Origin: Anastrepha obliqua
Lineage: Eukaryota; Arthropoda; Insecta; Diptera; Tephritidae
Length of the DNA stretch: 64,000 nucleotides
Reading direction: 5' to 3'
Assembly: GCF_027943255.1 (NCBI RefSeq)
Contig: NC_072895.1
Location: 84,074,001 to 84,138,000 of the forward strand
A program made the translations under genes and the position numbers. The notes below the pieces were generated by a model that was not told the origin of the DNA, ran no database searches, and saw only the letters and a list, made by a program, of their open reading frames with translations. Shown here in pieces: positions 42,477 to 53,669 of this stretch (position 1 is the first letter of the stretch; each line of letters begins with the position of its first letter).

Positions 42477-43014
42477 TAACTTGTGTCGAACGATTTATCT
42501 TTTGCCTTAAAATAGGCCTCAATTTCAGCGATAAACTCTTCATTCGAGCGAAATTTCTTACTGGCGAGCATTTTTTTTAGATCTGCGAACAGCCAGTAGT
42601 CGCTTGGAGCCAAATCTGGTGAATACGGTGGATGTGGGAGCAATTCGAAGTTCAATTCATGTAGTTTTGCTATTGTTTTGATTGACTGGTGACACAGTAT
42701 GTTGCCTCGATGAAACAAAACAGTGAGCAAACGCTGCACCTACTTTGAACAGAACTTTCTCATAGTCAAATTCTCATGCAATATAAAGCCAAAACGGTCT
42801 TTTGATATCTTTACTATGTCAGCTAACTCACGCAACTTCCCTTTTCGATCATTCACAACGATTTTGTGGTCCACTGCGTTATGCATCATTGGTGTCTCTA
42901 CGACCAGGTAAGAAGCCTGCAAAAGTCCCCATAACACTTTTCAAGCCATACCGGAGTATTTTTCCCAATCAAGAAGCAATGTAAAATTAAAACATGAAAG
43001 TCTTTTTGATCCAT
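42477..43014 (-). pseudogene. Internally deleted mariner transposase
   Basis: From ATG 43014 the minus strand reads MDQKDFHVLILHCFLIGKNT and WLEKCYGDF, the N-terminus of a SETMAR-like mariner. The frame is then lost and regained as NDRKGKLRELADIVKISKDR and LTMRKFCSK (helix-turn-helix), then QRLLTVLFHRGNILCHQS, jumping straight to NFELLPHPPYSPDLAPSDYW (third Asp) and KFRSNEEFIAEIEAYF. The segment with the first two catalytic aspartates is deleted. The likely 5' non-coding end extends to about 43110. Confidence 0.8.
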
Positions 43015-43109
43015 TGTTTTGAAAATAACAAAAGTAGCGTCACCCTTAGCACAATAACTCACGAACTAATTAATAGAATATCATGAAATTTTAACAGCTA
43101 TCCTTTTAA

Positions 43110-43560
43110 GTTTAGTACTAACTGAAAAAGAGGTGAATGCAGCCCAAGTGTTATATGTAGTAGAAGATACAAAAACGGAACATTGAAGTATTGAATAACG
43201 GTTACCAATTTCCCAAGTTAATCTAAGTACCATAAAGTTATGTTAAGTCTACTCTAGCTAAGTTTTTATAACTCTAACTCTCATTTTCTAATGTGGATTG
43301 AATTTTGCACAAAACTGTGCATACATAGTTTCACCATTAGAGCTCAGTTAGTATAGACTTAATTTACATAACTTAACTTAATTTAATACTTTGCCCAACC
43401 TGTTATATGGAAAGATGTGTTAGTGATTAGTCAGAACTTAATTTCTCGGAAGAACCTGTAGATTTTAGATTCTTAAGTTTCGGCCTTACGTAAATTGACA
43501 GCGGTGAAATATCTTCGATTTTATAATTCTTAGAGATAAATATATGAAGACATCATCTTT
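43110..43560. other. No gene recognised
   Basis: AT-rich spacer with no coding signal. Confidence 0.45.
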
Positions 43561-43578
43561 GAAAAAAAATGAAAAAAA

Positions 43579-43911
43579 TTGCGGCTAATTTTCGGTGCAG
43601 TCAAAGATAATGGTGAGTGGCGTATAAGTTGGAACCATGAACTGGACCAACTTATAAGAAGGAAAAATGTTGTGCTGCTCATCAAAGCTCAAAGACTAAG
43701 ACGGCTAGGCCATAACCTGAGAATGGACCCCAAGAGAGATCAACGTAAAATAATTGACGCCAAATCATATGCAACGAAAGCAAGAGGCAAATCAAGATTA
43801 AGATGGTTTGACGAATTATATAGAAGACGGCATGGGGGAAACTCAAAGTCAAACACTGGAGGAAATCAACCAAGGATCGACTCAAATAGAGACATTTTGT
43901 GCAGCAGATAA
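43579..43911 (+). pseudogene. LINE C-terminal fragment, RTE-like but divergent
   Basis: The 110-codon frame has RLIFGAVKDNGEWRISWNHE followed by LDQLIRR, then LLIKAQRLRRLGHNLRMD and ARGKSRLRWFDE. This parallels KIFGPLHVGNGEYRRRWNDE, RIQRLRWLGHVVRM and RGRPPLRWKDQ in the RTE element at 22557, but with low identity, so it comes from a different family of the same broad type. No RT upstream. Ends decayed. Confidence 0.65.
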
Positions 43912-43929
43912 AGCTCACACAGAGCTGTA

Positions 43930-45400
43930 GCGCCAAATGATGACGATGAAGTCTACAATGACTTCGTTTTTAGTTTGAATTTTTCGAAAACATTTTTTGC
44001 CTCACTATTTCGTGCTAGTTTTCGGAAACATTCTCATCATCTTTTTCCATTAGCATTTCACTTTGAATCCTTAAATTTCCATGGCCAAAAACACTTTAGC
44101 CCTCAAAACAAAAAAATCAAATCAAAACTGTTGAATCGACATTCTATAAAATAGGATTATGAACTTTTTTTTCTACTACTTTAATTGTTACTAATTGTAA
44201 GAGCTCTTTTGTGTTACTTTGCACGACTTTGCATATTTGAGGAAAAAGAGAGAAGATTAGTAAGGTTTCTGCATTTTCACCGAAAGCACAAAAAAACAAC
44301 AAAATTGAACAGCCAAGTGTACATAAATGGCAGTAAAAGAGTAAGTAACCTACGAAGCATAGCGAAATTACAAATAAAATTCCCACAAAAACTAAACCTG
44401 AACAGTGCTTTGAGCATAAAAAAGTAGTAAAACCCACTTGGGACTACCGACTATACACAGTGAGCTCAGAGGGGATTAAGAAATTTCTTAAGGCTAGCTG
44501 AGGGAGGGAGGTGAGCGAAAGCATGGAGAGAAGCTATGTGAAATATGTAGATGCAAAAGATGGAAAATAAATGTGCAAAGAGGGTAAGTGGCAAAGGAGA
44601 TCGTTACAGTTGCTTTCACATGAAAACAAAATACGGTTGTAAAACAGTACTTATCGAAAGGTACTGTACTTGTTGTAGTGAAGTGCAACGCTTTGGCCGG
44701 TATCGCAATATTACATAACACTGGTGCGGATTCTAGTTGTCTCAATAAACGTGGCTGCCTTGGAAGTGTGTTAAGTTGACCAAAAAATGCTTATATCCAT
44801 AACAAAAGCCAACTATTTAGAAGAAGCAGAACAAAATAAAAGCAAAGGCACACACCCACATAGAACTTGGCCCAGCAACTTGGCACAAAAACCACTACGA
44901 TTGCATGCAACACTGCATAAAAGACAACGGCAATGTACTTCAAATAAAAAACTGCAATAACTTTTACTGTTTTGAGTGGGATTTTTGGGTTGGAAAACCG
45001 CACAAAAACTATGCCACTATATTGAAAAAGTGGTACGTAAAAAATGTGTGGAAGTTTCGCAAACAACGCAAAAAGAGAAACATTTCTTAAAGTGAAATAA
45101 GTGAATGACTGAGATACATACATATGCACATGTATGTATGTATTAAAAAATAAAGTTTAGTTTTTATGCACAACAATAACAACAATAATAATAAATACAG
45201 CAACTGCTCTCCTCTAACCCAATCTAGGCAAGGGGTTGCATGATGTACAGATCAATTTTGGTTAAGAGTTGAAATCTAAAACTGCAAAGCTACAGCAAAA
45301 TAGTAATAGCTTAAATGGGAAAAGTTAAAAAAATACCATCGTCTTTTATACAGCTCTACATGGGTTTTTTTGTTTTTATGGTATGAGACTGGTTTCCGAT
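43930..45400. other. No gene recognised
   Basis: About 1.5 kb without supportable features. ORFs at 44144-44437, 44185-44427 and 44791-45129 have no known domain. Confidence 0.45.
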
Positions 45401-45419
45401 ATATTTTTGAGTGCAATTC

Positions 45420-46517
45420 GATGAGTTTTGCTCAACTTTTTGATTTTTCGTCCATTCAGGCATACGCTATTTTGGATTTTGAAAAACAGACATCAGATTT
45501 GTAATGAAAACTCCCGAGTAGTCGTTTTTATGGGCTTAGCTCAATATAATTTAAAAACTTGTAACTCGACGTTAAGGTGCGACTGCAACGTCCTGGTTCA
45601 AAATGTGAAGAACCGACTTGAGCGAAATACCCGACGAAGAGCCAATCAAATGGCGAAAGAACTAAAAATATCTGACCGTAGCTTCCGCCGCATACTGAAA
45701 AATAAAAATGGTCTCAAAGTCAAGCCTTAGAAGATCCAAAAGGTGCATGATCTCACACCAAAGCAGCAACAAGTTAGACTTGAGAGAGCGAAGGAGTTGC
45801 GTTGCTTGGCCGAAAGCGGTACCTTTCCGAACATTCTGTTTTCTGACGAGAAAATGTTTTAAACTGAGCAATTCGTAAACTCTCAAAACGATAGGGTTCT
45901 TTTAATCGACGAGAATTTGAGTCATCGATTGGCCACCAAGAGGCTGCACCCGCCACAGGTAAGGGTTTAAGCCGCTGTAACCGCAGATGGGCGCCCTAAA
46001 ATCGTTTTCATCGAGCCTACCGTCAAGGTAAATGCGAAATATTATCGGGAAGTATTCCGAAGGTTGCTTTGAAGCCGTGGGCAGACAAACATTTTGTTGG
46101 CAGACCATGGACGTTTCCACAGGACTCGGCACCATCTCACAAAGCTCGAGTGAACCAAGAATGGCTAAAAAACAACGTTCCGATCTTCATAACGTTCACA
46201 CAACGACTCTCAAATTCAAGAGATGCGGATCCGATGGATTATTCTCTTTGAGCCATTTTGGAGAGCAAGGTCCGAACTAAAAGTCATGAGGCGCTGAAAA
46301 ACGCCATTTTCCGCGAGTGGGCTAAAATACCTGCAAGTCACATTCGGGCAGCTTGCGATTCGTTTCTGGACCGTGTCAAGGACATAGTCAAAGCAAAAGT
46401 ATGATTCTTAATCTTGTATTAATTTCACACATATTTCACTTTGAATTCAATAAAAGTAATTTTCCAAACTAAATTTATGACCTTTTTAATTAGTTACACT
46501 TCAAGCGCCGGACCCTG
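45420..46517 (+). mobile_element. maT-like (DD37D) element, 3' end defined
   Basis: The right end is CAAGCGCCGGACCCTG followed by TA (46518-46519); the complement CAGGGTCCGGCGCTTG is a typical short terminal repeat of this group. A matching left end was not found near 45350-45430, so the left limit is approximate. A broken transposase lies inside on the plus strand. Confidence 0.65.
45583..46404 (+). pseudogene. maT-like transposase, DD37D, broken
   Basis: QNVKNRLERNTRRRANQMAK and ELKISDRSFRRILKNKNGLK form the helix-turn-helix. After a stop, RLERAKELRCLAESG leads to NILFSDEKMF (first Asp), then a stop. Later in other frames come PKIVFIEPTVKVNAKYYREV, PQDSAPSHKARVNQEWLKNN (second Asp) and SRDADPMDYSLW (third Asp). 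I count 37 residues between the last two acidic residues, the maT spacing. The end is REWAKIPASHIRAACDSFLD and VKAKV, stop at 46404. At least four disruptions. Confidence 0.85.
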
Positions 46518-46519
46518 TA

Positions 46520-47115
46520 GTAATTCGGCAATCTCAGTTTTCATTTTGGCATCAATTTAATTTTTTAAAACGCCTTAAAAGTTCAAAGGTGTAAATTTTC
46601 AAAAAAATCATTTAAATATTTATACTCACTCTATGTTATTCATATGGATATTAAACAAAAGAGGATATATCCAACTAACTACAAAATATTACCAGAACAA
46701 ATAAAGTCCATTAATGTCCTTTGAAGTACATGCCCTTAAATATTGGAAAAAATATGTGTTAAAGATAAAAACAAGTAGCAATGCATACCTCAGCTTCTTT
46801 CTTCCTGCAGTTTAATAAAAACGAAAAAAGATTGAACTTTCCTACCATGAAATGAAGTATACGCAGTGGTGATCTCTGCATACGTTTTCCACATAGACGC
46901 TTTATAGACTTTATAAACGAATTAAAATCTAAGTATGCCGCATCTTTATATAAAATCTTTAATTTACGTAGTTTTTTTCTGTAGAAAAAAAGTTGATTTT
47001 TCGTATAATCAAAGTACCTTAAAGGGTTCGCCCCATTTTGTTCAAAATTGTTTATTTTTATGGAACTCACATATATTGCTATTATAGTAAAAGAACTTTG
47101 ATTTGTGTATAGGTT
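46520..47115. other. No gene recognised
   Basis: AT-rich. A 103-codon minus frame (46759-47070) has no known domain. It ends at the left flank duplication of the following RTE copy. Confidence 0.4.
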
Positions 47116-48346
47116 AAAGTATCCAACAACGCCAAAGAAACAACACCCGAAAATTCTACCAAAAAGTTCGGTGGCTTGCAGAAGGTTTTAAGACCAGGAC
47201 ATTTTCCTGTAAGAATAAAGACGGCGATCTGGTGACTAACATCCACAACAATCTTAAATTTTGGAGAAAACACTTCTCGAACCTGTTAGATAGTGAAGAT
47301 CCCGATACCCCAATCGTTCACGATGGAATTATTGTTCCGCTACCCGGCCATGAGGTAAGAATAACGATAACGCAGCTAAAGAACAACAAAGCCGCGGGCG
47401 CCGACGGACTGCCGGCTAAGCTATTCAAACATGGCGGCGATGAACTGGTAAGGTGCGTGCATCAGCTTCTATGCAAAATATTGTCGGATCATAGTATGCC
47501 TGCCGATTGGAATTTAAGTGTGATCTGCCCAATCCATAAGAAGGGTGATCCTGCAATCTGCAATATCACGTATTGTGTGAAGGCTGAAGCCCACCATCAA
47601 CCAACTGAGTGGACTTTATCAGTGTGGCTTTAGACCTGGAAAGTCTGCCATCGACCAAATATTCACAATACACCAAATCTTTGGAGATGCCCATGAAAAG
47701 GGAATCGACACACACCACGCGCTGTTAGTTCTGCCTTCTCCAAACTGGATAAAGAGGCAAAACGAATGGGTCTGGTGGTGAACGAAGACACAACGAAGTA
47801 CCTCCTGCCTTCAAACAAACAGTCGGCATATTCGCGTATCGGCATCCACGTCACTGTTGACAGTTATAATCCCGAGGTTGTAAAAGACTTCGTTTATTTA
47901 GGAACCAGCATCAACACCTATAACAATGTCAGCCTGAAAATCCAACGTAGAATCTCTCTTGTCAACAAGTGCTACTTTGGACTAAGTAGGCAACTGAGTA
48001 GTAAAGTCTTCTCTCGACGAACAAAACTAACACTCTACAAGACTCTCATCATGCCCGTCCTAACGTATGACGCAGATGCGTGGGCGATGACAACATCCGA
48101 TGAAGCGACGCTTGGAGTGTTTTAGAGAAAGATTCTACGCAAGATTTTTGCACGTTGGCAACGGTGAATATCGGAGGCGATGGAACGATGAGCTGTATAA
48201 GCTTTACGACGACATAGACATAGGTAGGTAGGTAGGTAAGATGGCAAGAGTACCCCAGGTACACTACAAGTAGCACTTACGTGCCGTTTTGATACCATAA
48301 AGTGGACCACTACCTGTGAAAGGATTAAGGTAGGAGATAAGCCCGT

Positions 48347-51300
48347 CTACAGCCATCCAGTGCTGTTGATGTAGCGAAGGAGAGAAAAGGGATCTAGGCT
48401 GGAGAATTTCATCAAGTCATCCCCAAAGGGGACGCTGAGGAATCTCAAGCGCCTAGCCGCCAAGGCCGGACATCTGCAGAGAAAGTGTTCCACAGTCTCT
48501 TTCTCTGCAGGATCCCCACAGCTTCTGCAATGGGGGTTGTACGGAATTCCAAGCTTCTCCGCGTGAGTGCCGATCACCCAGTGGCCAGTGATCACCGCAA
48601 TGAGTTTGGAGATTGAATGGCGGGGAGTTCCCATCACCTTAAGCGTTCTGTTTATGTCATATTGAGGCCATAGTGCTTTTGAAATGGCACACGATGAGAC
48701 AGACCTCCATCTGTCTTGCGCCTTTCTTAGAAAGAAGTTGTGTAGTTTCCCTTTAACGACGGCCAAGGGGATGCCGATGTCTGAGAAGAGGGCAGCTGGA
48801 TTTGGTTCTGCCGCCCCCTTCCTGGCAAGCTCATCGGCAATTTCATTTCCCTCTATATTCCTGTGCCCAGGAACCCAGATGAGGGAAATGTTTCCTGCAC
48901 GTTCGAGGCGTTTAAGTTCCTCCTTGCAGGAGTTCACGAGAATAGAGCTGCAATTCGGCGACGACAGTGCCTTGATTGCAGCTTGGCTATCGGAAAAAAT
49001 TTTAATGTCTCCCTCCCAGCAGCGATCCCGAAGCATTTTGCATGCCTGCAGGATCGCGAAGACCTCTGCTTGAAAGACGCTGCTTGTCTCCGGCAGTTTA
49101 TAGGAGACCGAAATGCTGGCTGATTTGAAGTAGACCCCCGCTCCCACTCCAGATTCCATTTTAGATCCGTCAGTGAAAACAGAGGCATCTATATCCGCAA
49201 CAACTCTCCCCTCTTTCCAATCTTGCCTGCTCGGAAAGATAGCCCTAGCACAACCCTCAAAGCACAGTTTGCGGATGGAGAGGTCGGTGCGAATATCAGA
49301 GAAGGAAGGGGAGATCTGCTTCAAGATGCTGCTATGCCCTACCGGGAGTTGTTTCCAAAGGCCAAACTCCTTCAGCCTAATAGCACTCTGAGCAGCAATG
49401 GACTTAACCTGCAGATCCACAGGAATTAAGTGGAGAATAACGTTGAGCGCAGCGGTGGGACATGTCCTACAGGCACCAGTGATGCCTACACATGCAGTTC
49501 TCTGCACTCTCTCTAATTTAGTGGAGTTGTAGCCCTTCTGAAGAGCTACCCACCAAACTAGGCAACCGTATGTTAAAATTGGCAGAACCACTAAGTTGTA
49601 CATCCAGAGTACGACACGCGGCTTGAGGCCCCATTTTTTGCCGAACATAGATTTGCAGGCGTAGAAGGCTATATTAGCCTTCTTAACTCGATTCTCTATG
49701 TGCGGCTTCCAGTGGAGCTTGGGGTCAAGTATTACACCAAGATACTTGACTTCCGATGAAAGTGTAAGACACTGGTTGTTAAGTCTAGGAAGCTTAAAGG
49801 GTGGAGGCTTGTATTTTCTGGTGAATAGCATCAACTCTGTTTTGTCAGAGTTGACCCTGAGACCGCAACTGGCGGCCCATCTGCTGAGTGTAGCCAATGC
49901 TCCTTCCAGAATTTCAGCCATTACTGATGGGAAGGGACCTGAGACCATCAGGACCAAGTCATCGGCATATGCTACCACCTTTACCCCCCCCCCTGTTTAA
50001 GCGAGTTAAGGCTTCATCTACAGCTACTAGCCAAAGGAGAGGCGAGAGGACGCCGCCCTGCGGTGTGCCCCTATGTACGAATCTGGTGATTCTTGCCCCT
50101 CCTGCCACCGCATTAATTTCCCTACTACCAAGCAGGGACGAGATCCAGCGGTAGATAGGTCTTTCCACCCCTAGCCTGTTTAGAGCCGTGACAATTGACT
50201 CCGCCGTAATATTATTAAAGGCGCCCTCTATGTCTATAAAGGCCGCCAAAGTGAATTGTTTCCCCTCCAGAGATTTCTCTACAGTCCCTACTACCTCATG
50301 TAAGGCTGACTCGGTGGATTTCCCTTTCAGGTAAGCGTGTTGGGCTGGAGAAAGTCTGGTTTCACAGTGCTCTCGGATGTGACAGTCGATCACTCTTTCA
50401 AACACCTTGAGAATAAAGGAGGTAAGACTTATAGGTCTGAAGTCCTTGGCCAGGACGTGGCCCCTCCTTCCTGCCTTAGGAATGAAGACCACTTTGGTTT
50501 TCTTCCAGCTAGCAGGGACGTGGTTCAGCGAGATACACGCCGAGAAGATCTTTTGAAGAACGGGAACCACCACGGTCTTAGTCTTCTGAAGCATTACTGG
50601 CATGATACCATCGATGCCTGGAGATTTGAAAGGGGAAAAACTCTCGATTGCCCAGTTTATTCTGTTGACGGACAAGACCGGTGTCAGGGACATCACAGGT
50701 AACCCCTCCTGCCGGTTCGCGTCTTCGTTACAGACCGGATCAATAGAGTTTTCCGGGAAATGGGCATCAATAAGGATTTTTAAGGATTCGCTTGCAGATT
50801 CAGCCCACTCCCCGTTCTCTCTTTTGACAAGAGTTTTACAGGAGTGGTCCTTGGATAGGACCCTGCTGAGTCTGGCCGAATCTCTTACGGATTCGATGGA
50901 TTCGCAGTACTCTTTCCAAGAGTTGCGCTTCGCATCTCTAATGGCTTTCTTATAAGCTTTCAAGATTTCCCGGTAATCTTGAAAGTTTCTTATTTGGTAA
51001 CATTTGTTGAAGACTCTCCTAACCTTCTCTTTCAAGTCGGTCAGCGTTTTGCTCCACCAGGGAGGAAAGTCTTTCTTGCTAAAGGATACTGGACAGGCCA
51101 CTTTGAAGGCAGTCTGATAGGACCCTTCTAGGTGTCTAACTTGCGTGTCCAGTTGTTCCTTAGTGGAAGTCAAGAACTTACTCCTATTCAGCTTCTTGCA
51201 GAAAACCCTGTGGAAAAGAGACCAGTCTGTTCGTTTAGGGTTCCTGCGGGGTAGTAAGGTCTCCCGGACGAAATCGATTTCGTAGAGGATCAACCTGTGG

Positions 51301-51956
51301 TCCGAAAACGAGTTCCTCTGGGAGACCGTCCAATTTTCAACCCTAACAGCAGATGAGTTAGTAGAAAGAGAGATATCAAGAACTTCCTCCCAACCACTTG
51401 ATGTTCCCGATGCCGGGAAGACAAAAGTTGGGGAGTTGCCCTTGTTCAAGATCAGTAAATTACGGCTTAGTATAAAATCAAATAGAGACTCACCCCGTTC
51501 ATTGATCTCGCTGCTGCCCCAAATGGTGTGTCTGGCATTCGCATCGCATCCGATCAGGATGTTCTCCTTCTTGGGCTGGAGAGTATCCACTAGATGTTGC
51601 AACTCCTCAGGAGGCGCCGATTTGTCATGGGCCATGTAGGCAGACACCAAGCAGAAGCAACTGCCACTGGATGGTTCCACCCTGACCGCAGTCACATCCG
51701 GTGAACTGAAATTAGACAGCAAAAAGGCATTAATTGTGTTCCTTACTAGGATACAGGCCCTTGGCTTACCATCAGTTTGGACATAGAAAAGGTCATAGGA
51801 TCTGTCCCTCAGTCCCATGATTTTATGCCTCCAGATCCATGGCTCCTGAATCAGGCAGACATCGATGTCCTCCTCCCGGAGGGTGACTCGTAGGTTATCT
51901 GTGGCTAGTTTGGAATGGCGAAGGTTAATTTGTAATACTTTTAACAACCTGTTCAA
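48347..51956 (-). CDS. LOA-type ORF2: endonuclease, RT and RNase H, one frameshift
   Basis: Two overlapping frames form one protein of about 1200 residues: 51956-49959 and 49978-48347. The first has the AP-like endonuclease (LQINLRHSK, LIQEPW, IGCDANARHTIWGSSE, FSDHRLILYE) and RT blocks (SFSPFKSPGIDGIMP, ISLTSFILKVFERVI, AAFIDIEGAFNNI, GTPQGGVLSPLLW). The second has VAYADDLVLMV, then RNase H with Asp in VFTDGSKMESG, Glu in SVFQAEVFAI, Asp in FSDSQAAIKAL and the final Asp in IEGNEIADELA, and a C-terminal Cys-His motif CRSCGDP...HFLCRCP. The only break is one extra G in a run of ten (49984-49993). The first frame follows a stop without an ATG (TTG at 51956; first ATG at codon 47), so its start is unclear. 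LOA clade is inferred from having RNase H and these motifs. Confidence 0.92.
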
Positions 51957-51979
51957 AAGTGTTACTTACCTTTTTTTTT

Positions 51980-52253
51980 TTACGACTGCTCCCCCAGTTC
52001 AGAGTCTGCGTCCGTCCCAGACAGTCGTAGATCGTCGAGCAGCTTCTTGGTGTCGTCCCCTAATTTCTCCAAGTCATCGTCCAGGGCGACAGAGGCGGGG
52101 AAGACCTTCACTTTGGCCAACCTGAGGCCAAAGCGAAGTTTAAACTGCTGTTTTTCGAGTGCCTCCAGCGACTCGTTGTTGATCAGCAGTAGTATGGCTG
52201 AGCTATGCTGCTGAGGTTCTTCTACTTTGATGACAGACCAGTCATCCATAGGA
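51980..52253 (-). pseudogene. LOA-type ORF1, C-terminal remnant
   Basis: The last about 90 codons of ORF1: DDWSVIKVEEPQQHSSAILL, KQQFKLRFGLRLAKV, then an acidic end (DDDLEKLGDDTKK) and stop 23 bp before ORF2. The MSMS start seen in translation comes from the flanking RTE duplication, not the element. ORF1 of such LINEs encodes an RNA-binding Gag-like protein; the upstream part was lost by 5' truncation. Confidence 0.7.
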
Positions 52254-52561
52254 GACATAGACATAGTGCATCGAATAAAGATCCAGCGGCTACGCTGGCT
52301 GGATCATGTTGTCCGAATGGATACAAACGCTCCGGTTCTGAAAGTGCGGTTCCGATGCGGTACCAGCTGACGGTAGCAGAGGAAGAGGAAGGCCTTCTCT
52401 GCGTTGGAAAGATCAGGTGGAGAAGGACTTGGCTTCGCTTGGTGTGCCCAACTGGCGTCGGTTAGCACGAGAAAGAAACAACTGACGCGCTTTGTTAAAC
52501 TCGGCCAAAATCGCGTAAGCGGTTATCCCGTCAATGAAGAAGAAGAAGAAAGTTTCCAACA

Positions 52562-53415
52562 TGTCTGGATATTGAGAAAAGTAGGAGCAAAAATATCCAA
52601 AGATAAGTTTTTACCCCAAATTTTGTCAATATCATGATGTGGTGAGCACTTTTGGATCACAGAATCGTATTCACCCATGGTGAATCGAGGACGCCTAGTA
52701 ATTTCGACATTTTCGTAGTTAGTGTTGCAAATCACTTGAACTAAGTTCAAATTCATGCTACCGACTTTTTAAATGAAATGCAGATGATTTTGCCTACTTC
52801 GTTGATAATTATTTGCATACATAATTGGGCAATTAATCATTATAAAAAACAACAATACCGAATTGATCGAAGGTGTGAAACAAACTTATAATTTCCTTTT
52901 TACAATAATATGTAAATAAATTCAAGTGGATTAATTTGCACTCCCATCAGCATATAAATGAACCCATCGCAATGACGCGGTATGTGGAGGGTCGAGGCAT
53001 ATTGAAAAAATAGCTTGAAAATTATGGCCTGTTTACCAATAAATTATTTTTCTTATATTTTTCTCCACTTACTAACCTCTCCTTTCCTATCTTAACCTTT
53101 TTTCACTTCAAACAATTTCATAGCACGTTTTAATTCTTTTCATTTACTTAACAACTTCCCCCGACAAAGCAAAGAATTCGAATTAATTTGTCCCGAAAAT
53201 ATGTCAAAGTTGTGCTTCAGTAATACCAATTCCACGAATTGCGAAATCGTGTGAGAATATCCTTAACACATTGGAATTGGCAAACGCATTTTTCCAACGT
53301 TACCACATTGGGATTTTCGGTAGAATTCATAATAGATCTCCTAGAGAGTATCATAGAAAAACCCTTAAGGTCAAAAATAAAACTCAAACTCCTATGAAAT
53401 GTTAATAATTAATTT
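52562..53415. other. No confident gene; one unexplained minus-strand ORF
   Basis: A 77-codon minus frame (52756-52523) contains ITRRPRFTMGEYDSVIQ and DIDKIWGKNLSLDIFA, with no family I recognise. The RTE insertion lies in its last codons, at TCW. Whether it is a relic or chance is unclear. The rest is AT-rich. Confidence 0.3.
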
Positions 53416-53669
53416 ATATATGGGGCGTTCCACGTCAACCGGACCAAAGCTCTGTCCAAAATTCTATGGGATGAAAATAATCATATAATATGTCAAAATA
53501 CTCGTAAACTCATGCCCTTTCAATTGCAAAGTGGCAAATTTGGAAATTCAAAATGGCGTCATTACCGTGTCACCTCAAAGACACTAAATTCCAAAATTTG
53601 CAAATATATCTATCAATTACTTTTAAAAGTAGGTTCAAAAATGATGACTCATGATATATTTGAATGTTT

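Larger units (their letters stand above)
48224..52253 (-). mobile_element. LOA-type LINE inserted in the RTE copy
   Basis: A 4030-bp minus-strand insert with the 13-bp duplication GACATAGACATAG on both sides (48211-48223, 52254-52266). Its 3' end (left) has a CTAC-type repeat tail (TAGGTAGGTAGGTAGG on the plus strand at 48221-48236). Its 5' end (right) is cut inside ORF1. It holds the end of ORF1 and a nearly whole ORF2 with endonuclease, RT and RNase H. Perfect flanks and one coding break point to a recent insertion. Confidence 0.93.
47129..52548 (+). mobile_element. Old 5'-truncated RTE LINE copy, split by a LOA-type LINE
   Basis: The RTE parts are 47129-48223 and 52254-52548, ending in (GAA)n. 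Imperfect duplications AAAGTATCCAACA (47116-47128) and AAAGTTTCCAACA (52549-52561) flank the whole. It starts at the codons for ARKFYQKVRRL of the RTE ORF. Coding blocks (47232-47633 NNKAAGADGLPAKLFKHGG; 47766-48125 LVVNEDTTKYLL, MPVLTYDADAWAMTT) are frameshifted. A deletion near 47720 removes the RT core, including YADD. The decay shows an older insertion than the copies at 13815 and 22430. Confidence 0.9.

Noticed and set aside
48684..50702. Plus-strand ORFs across the LOA-type LINE
   Set aside because: They oppose a clear minus-strand endonuclease-RT-RNase H gene and have no domains.
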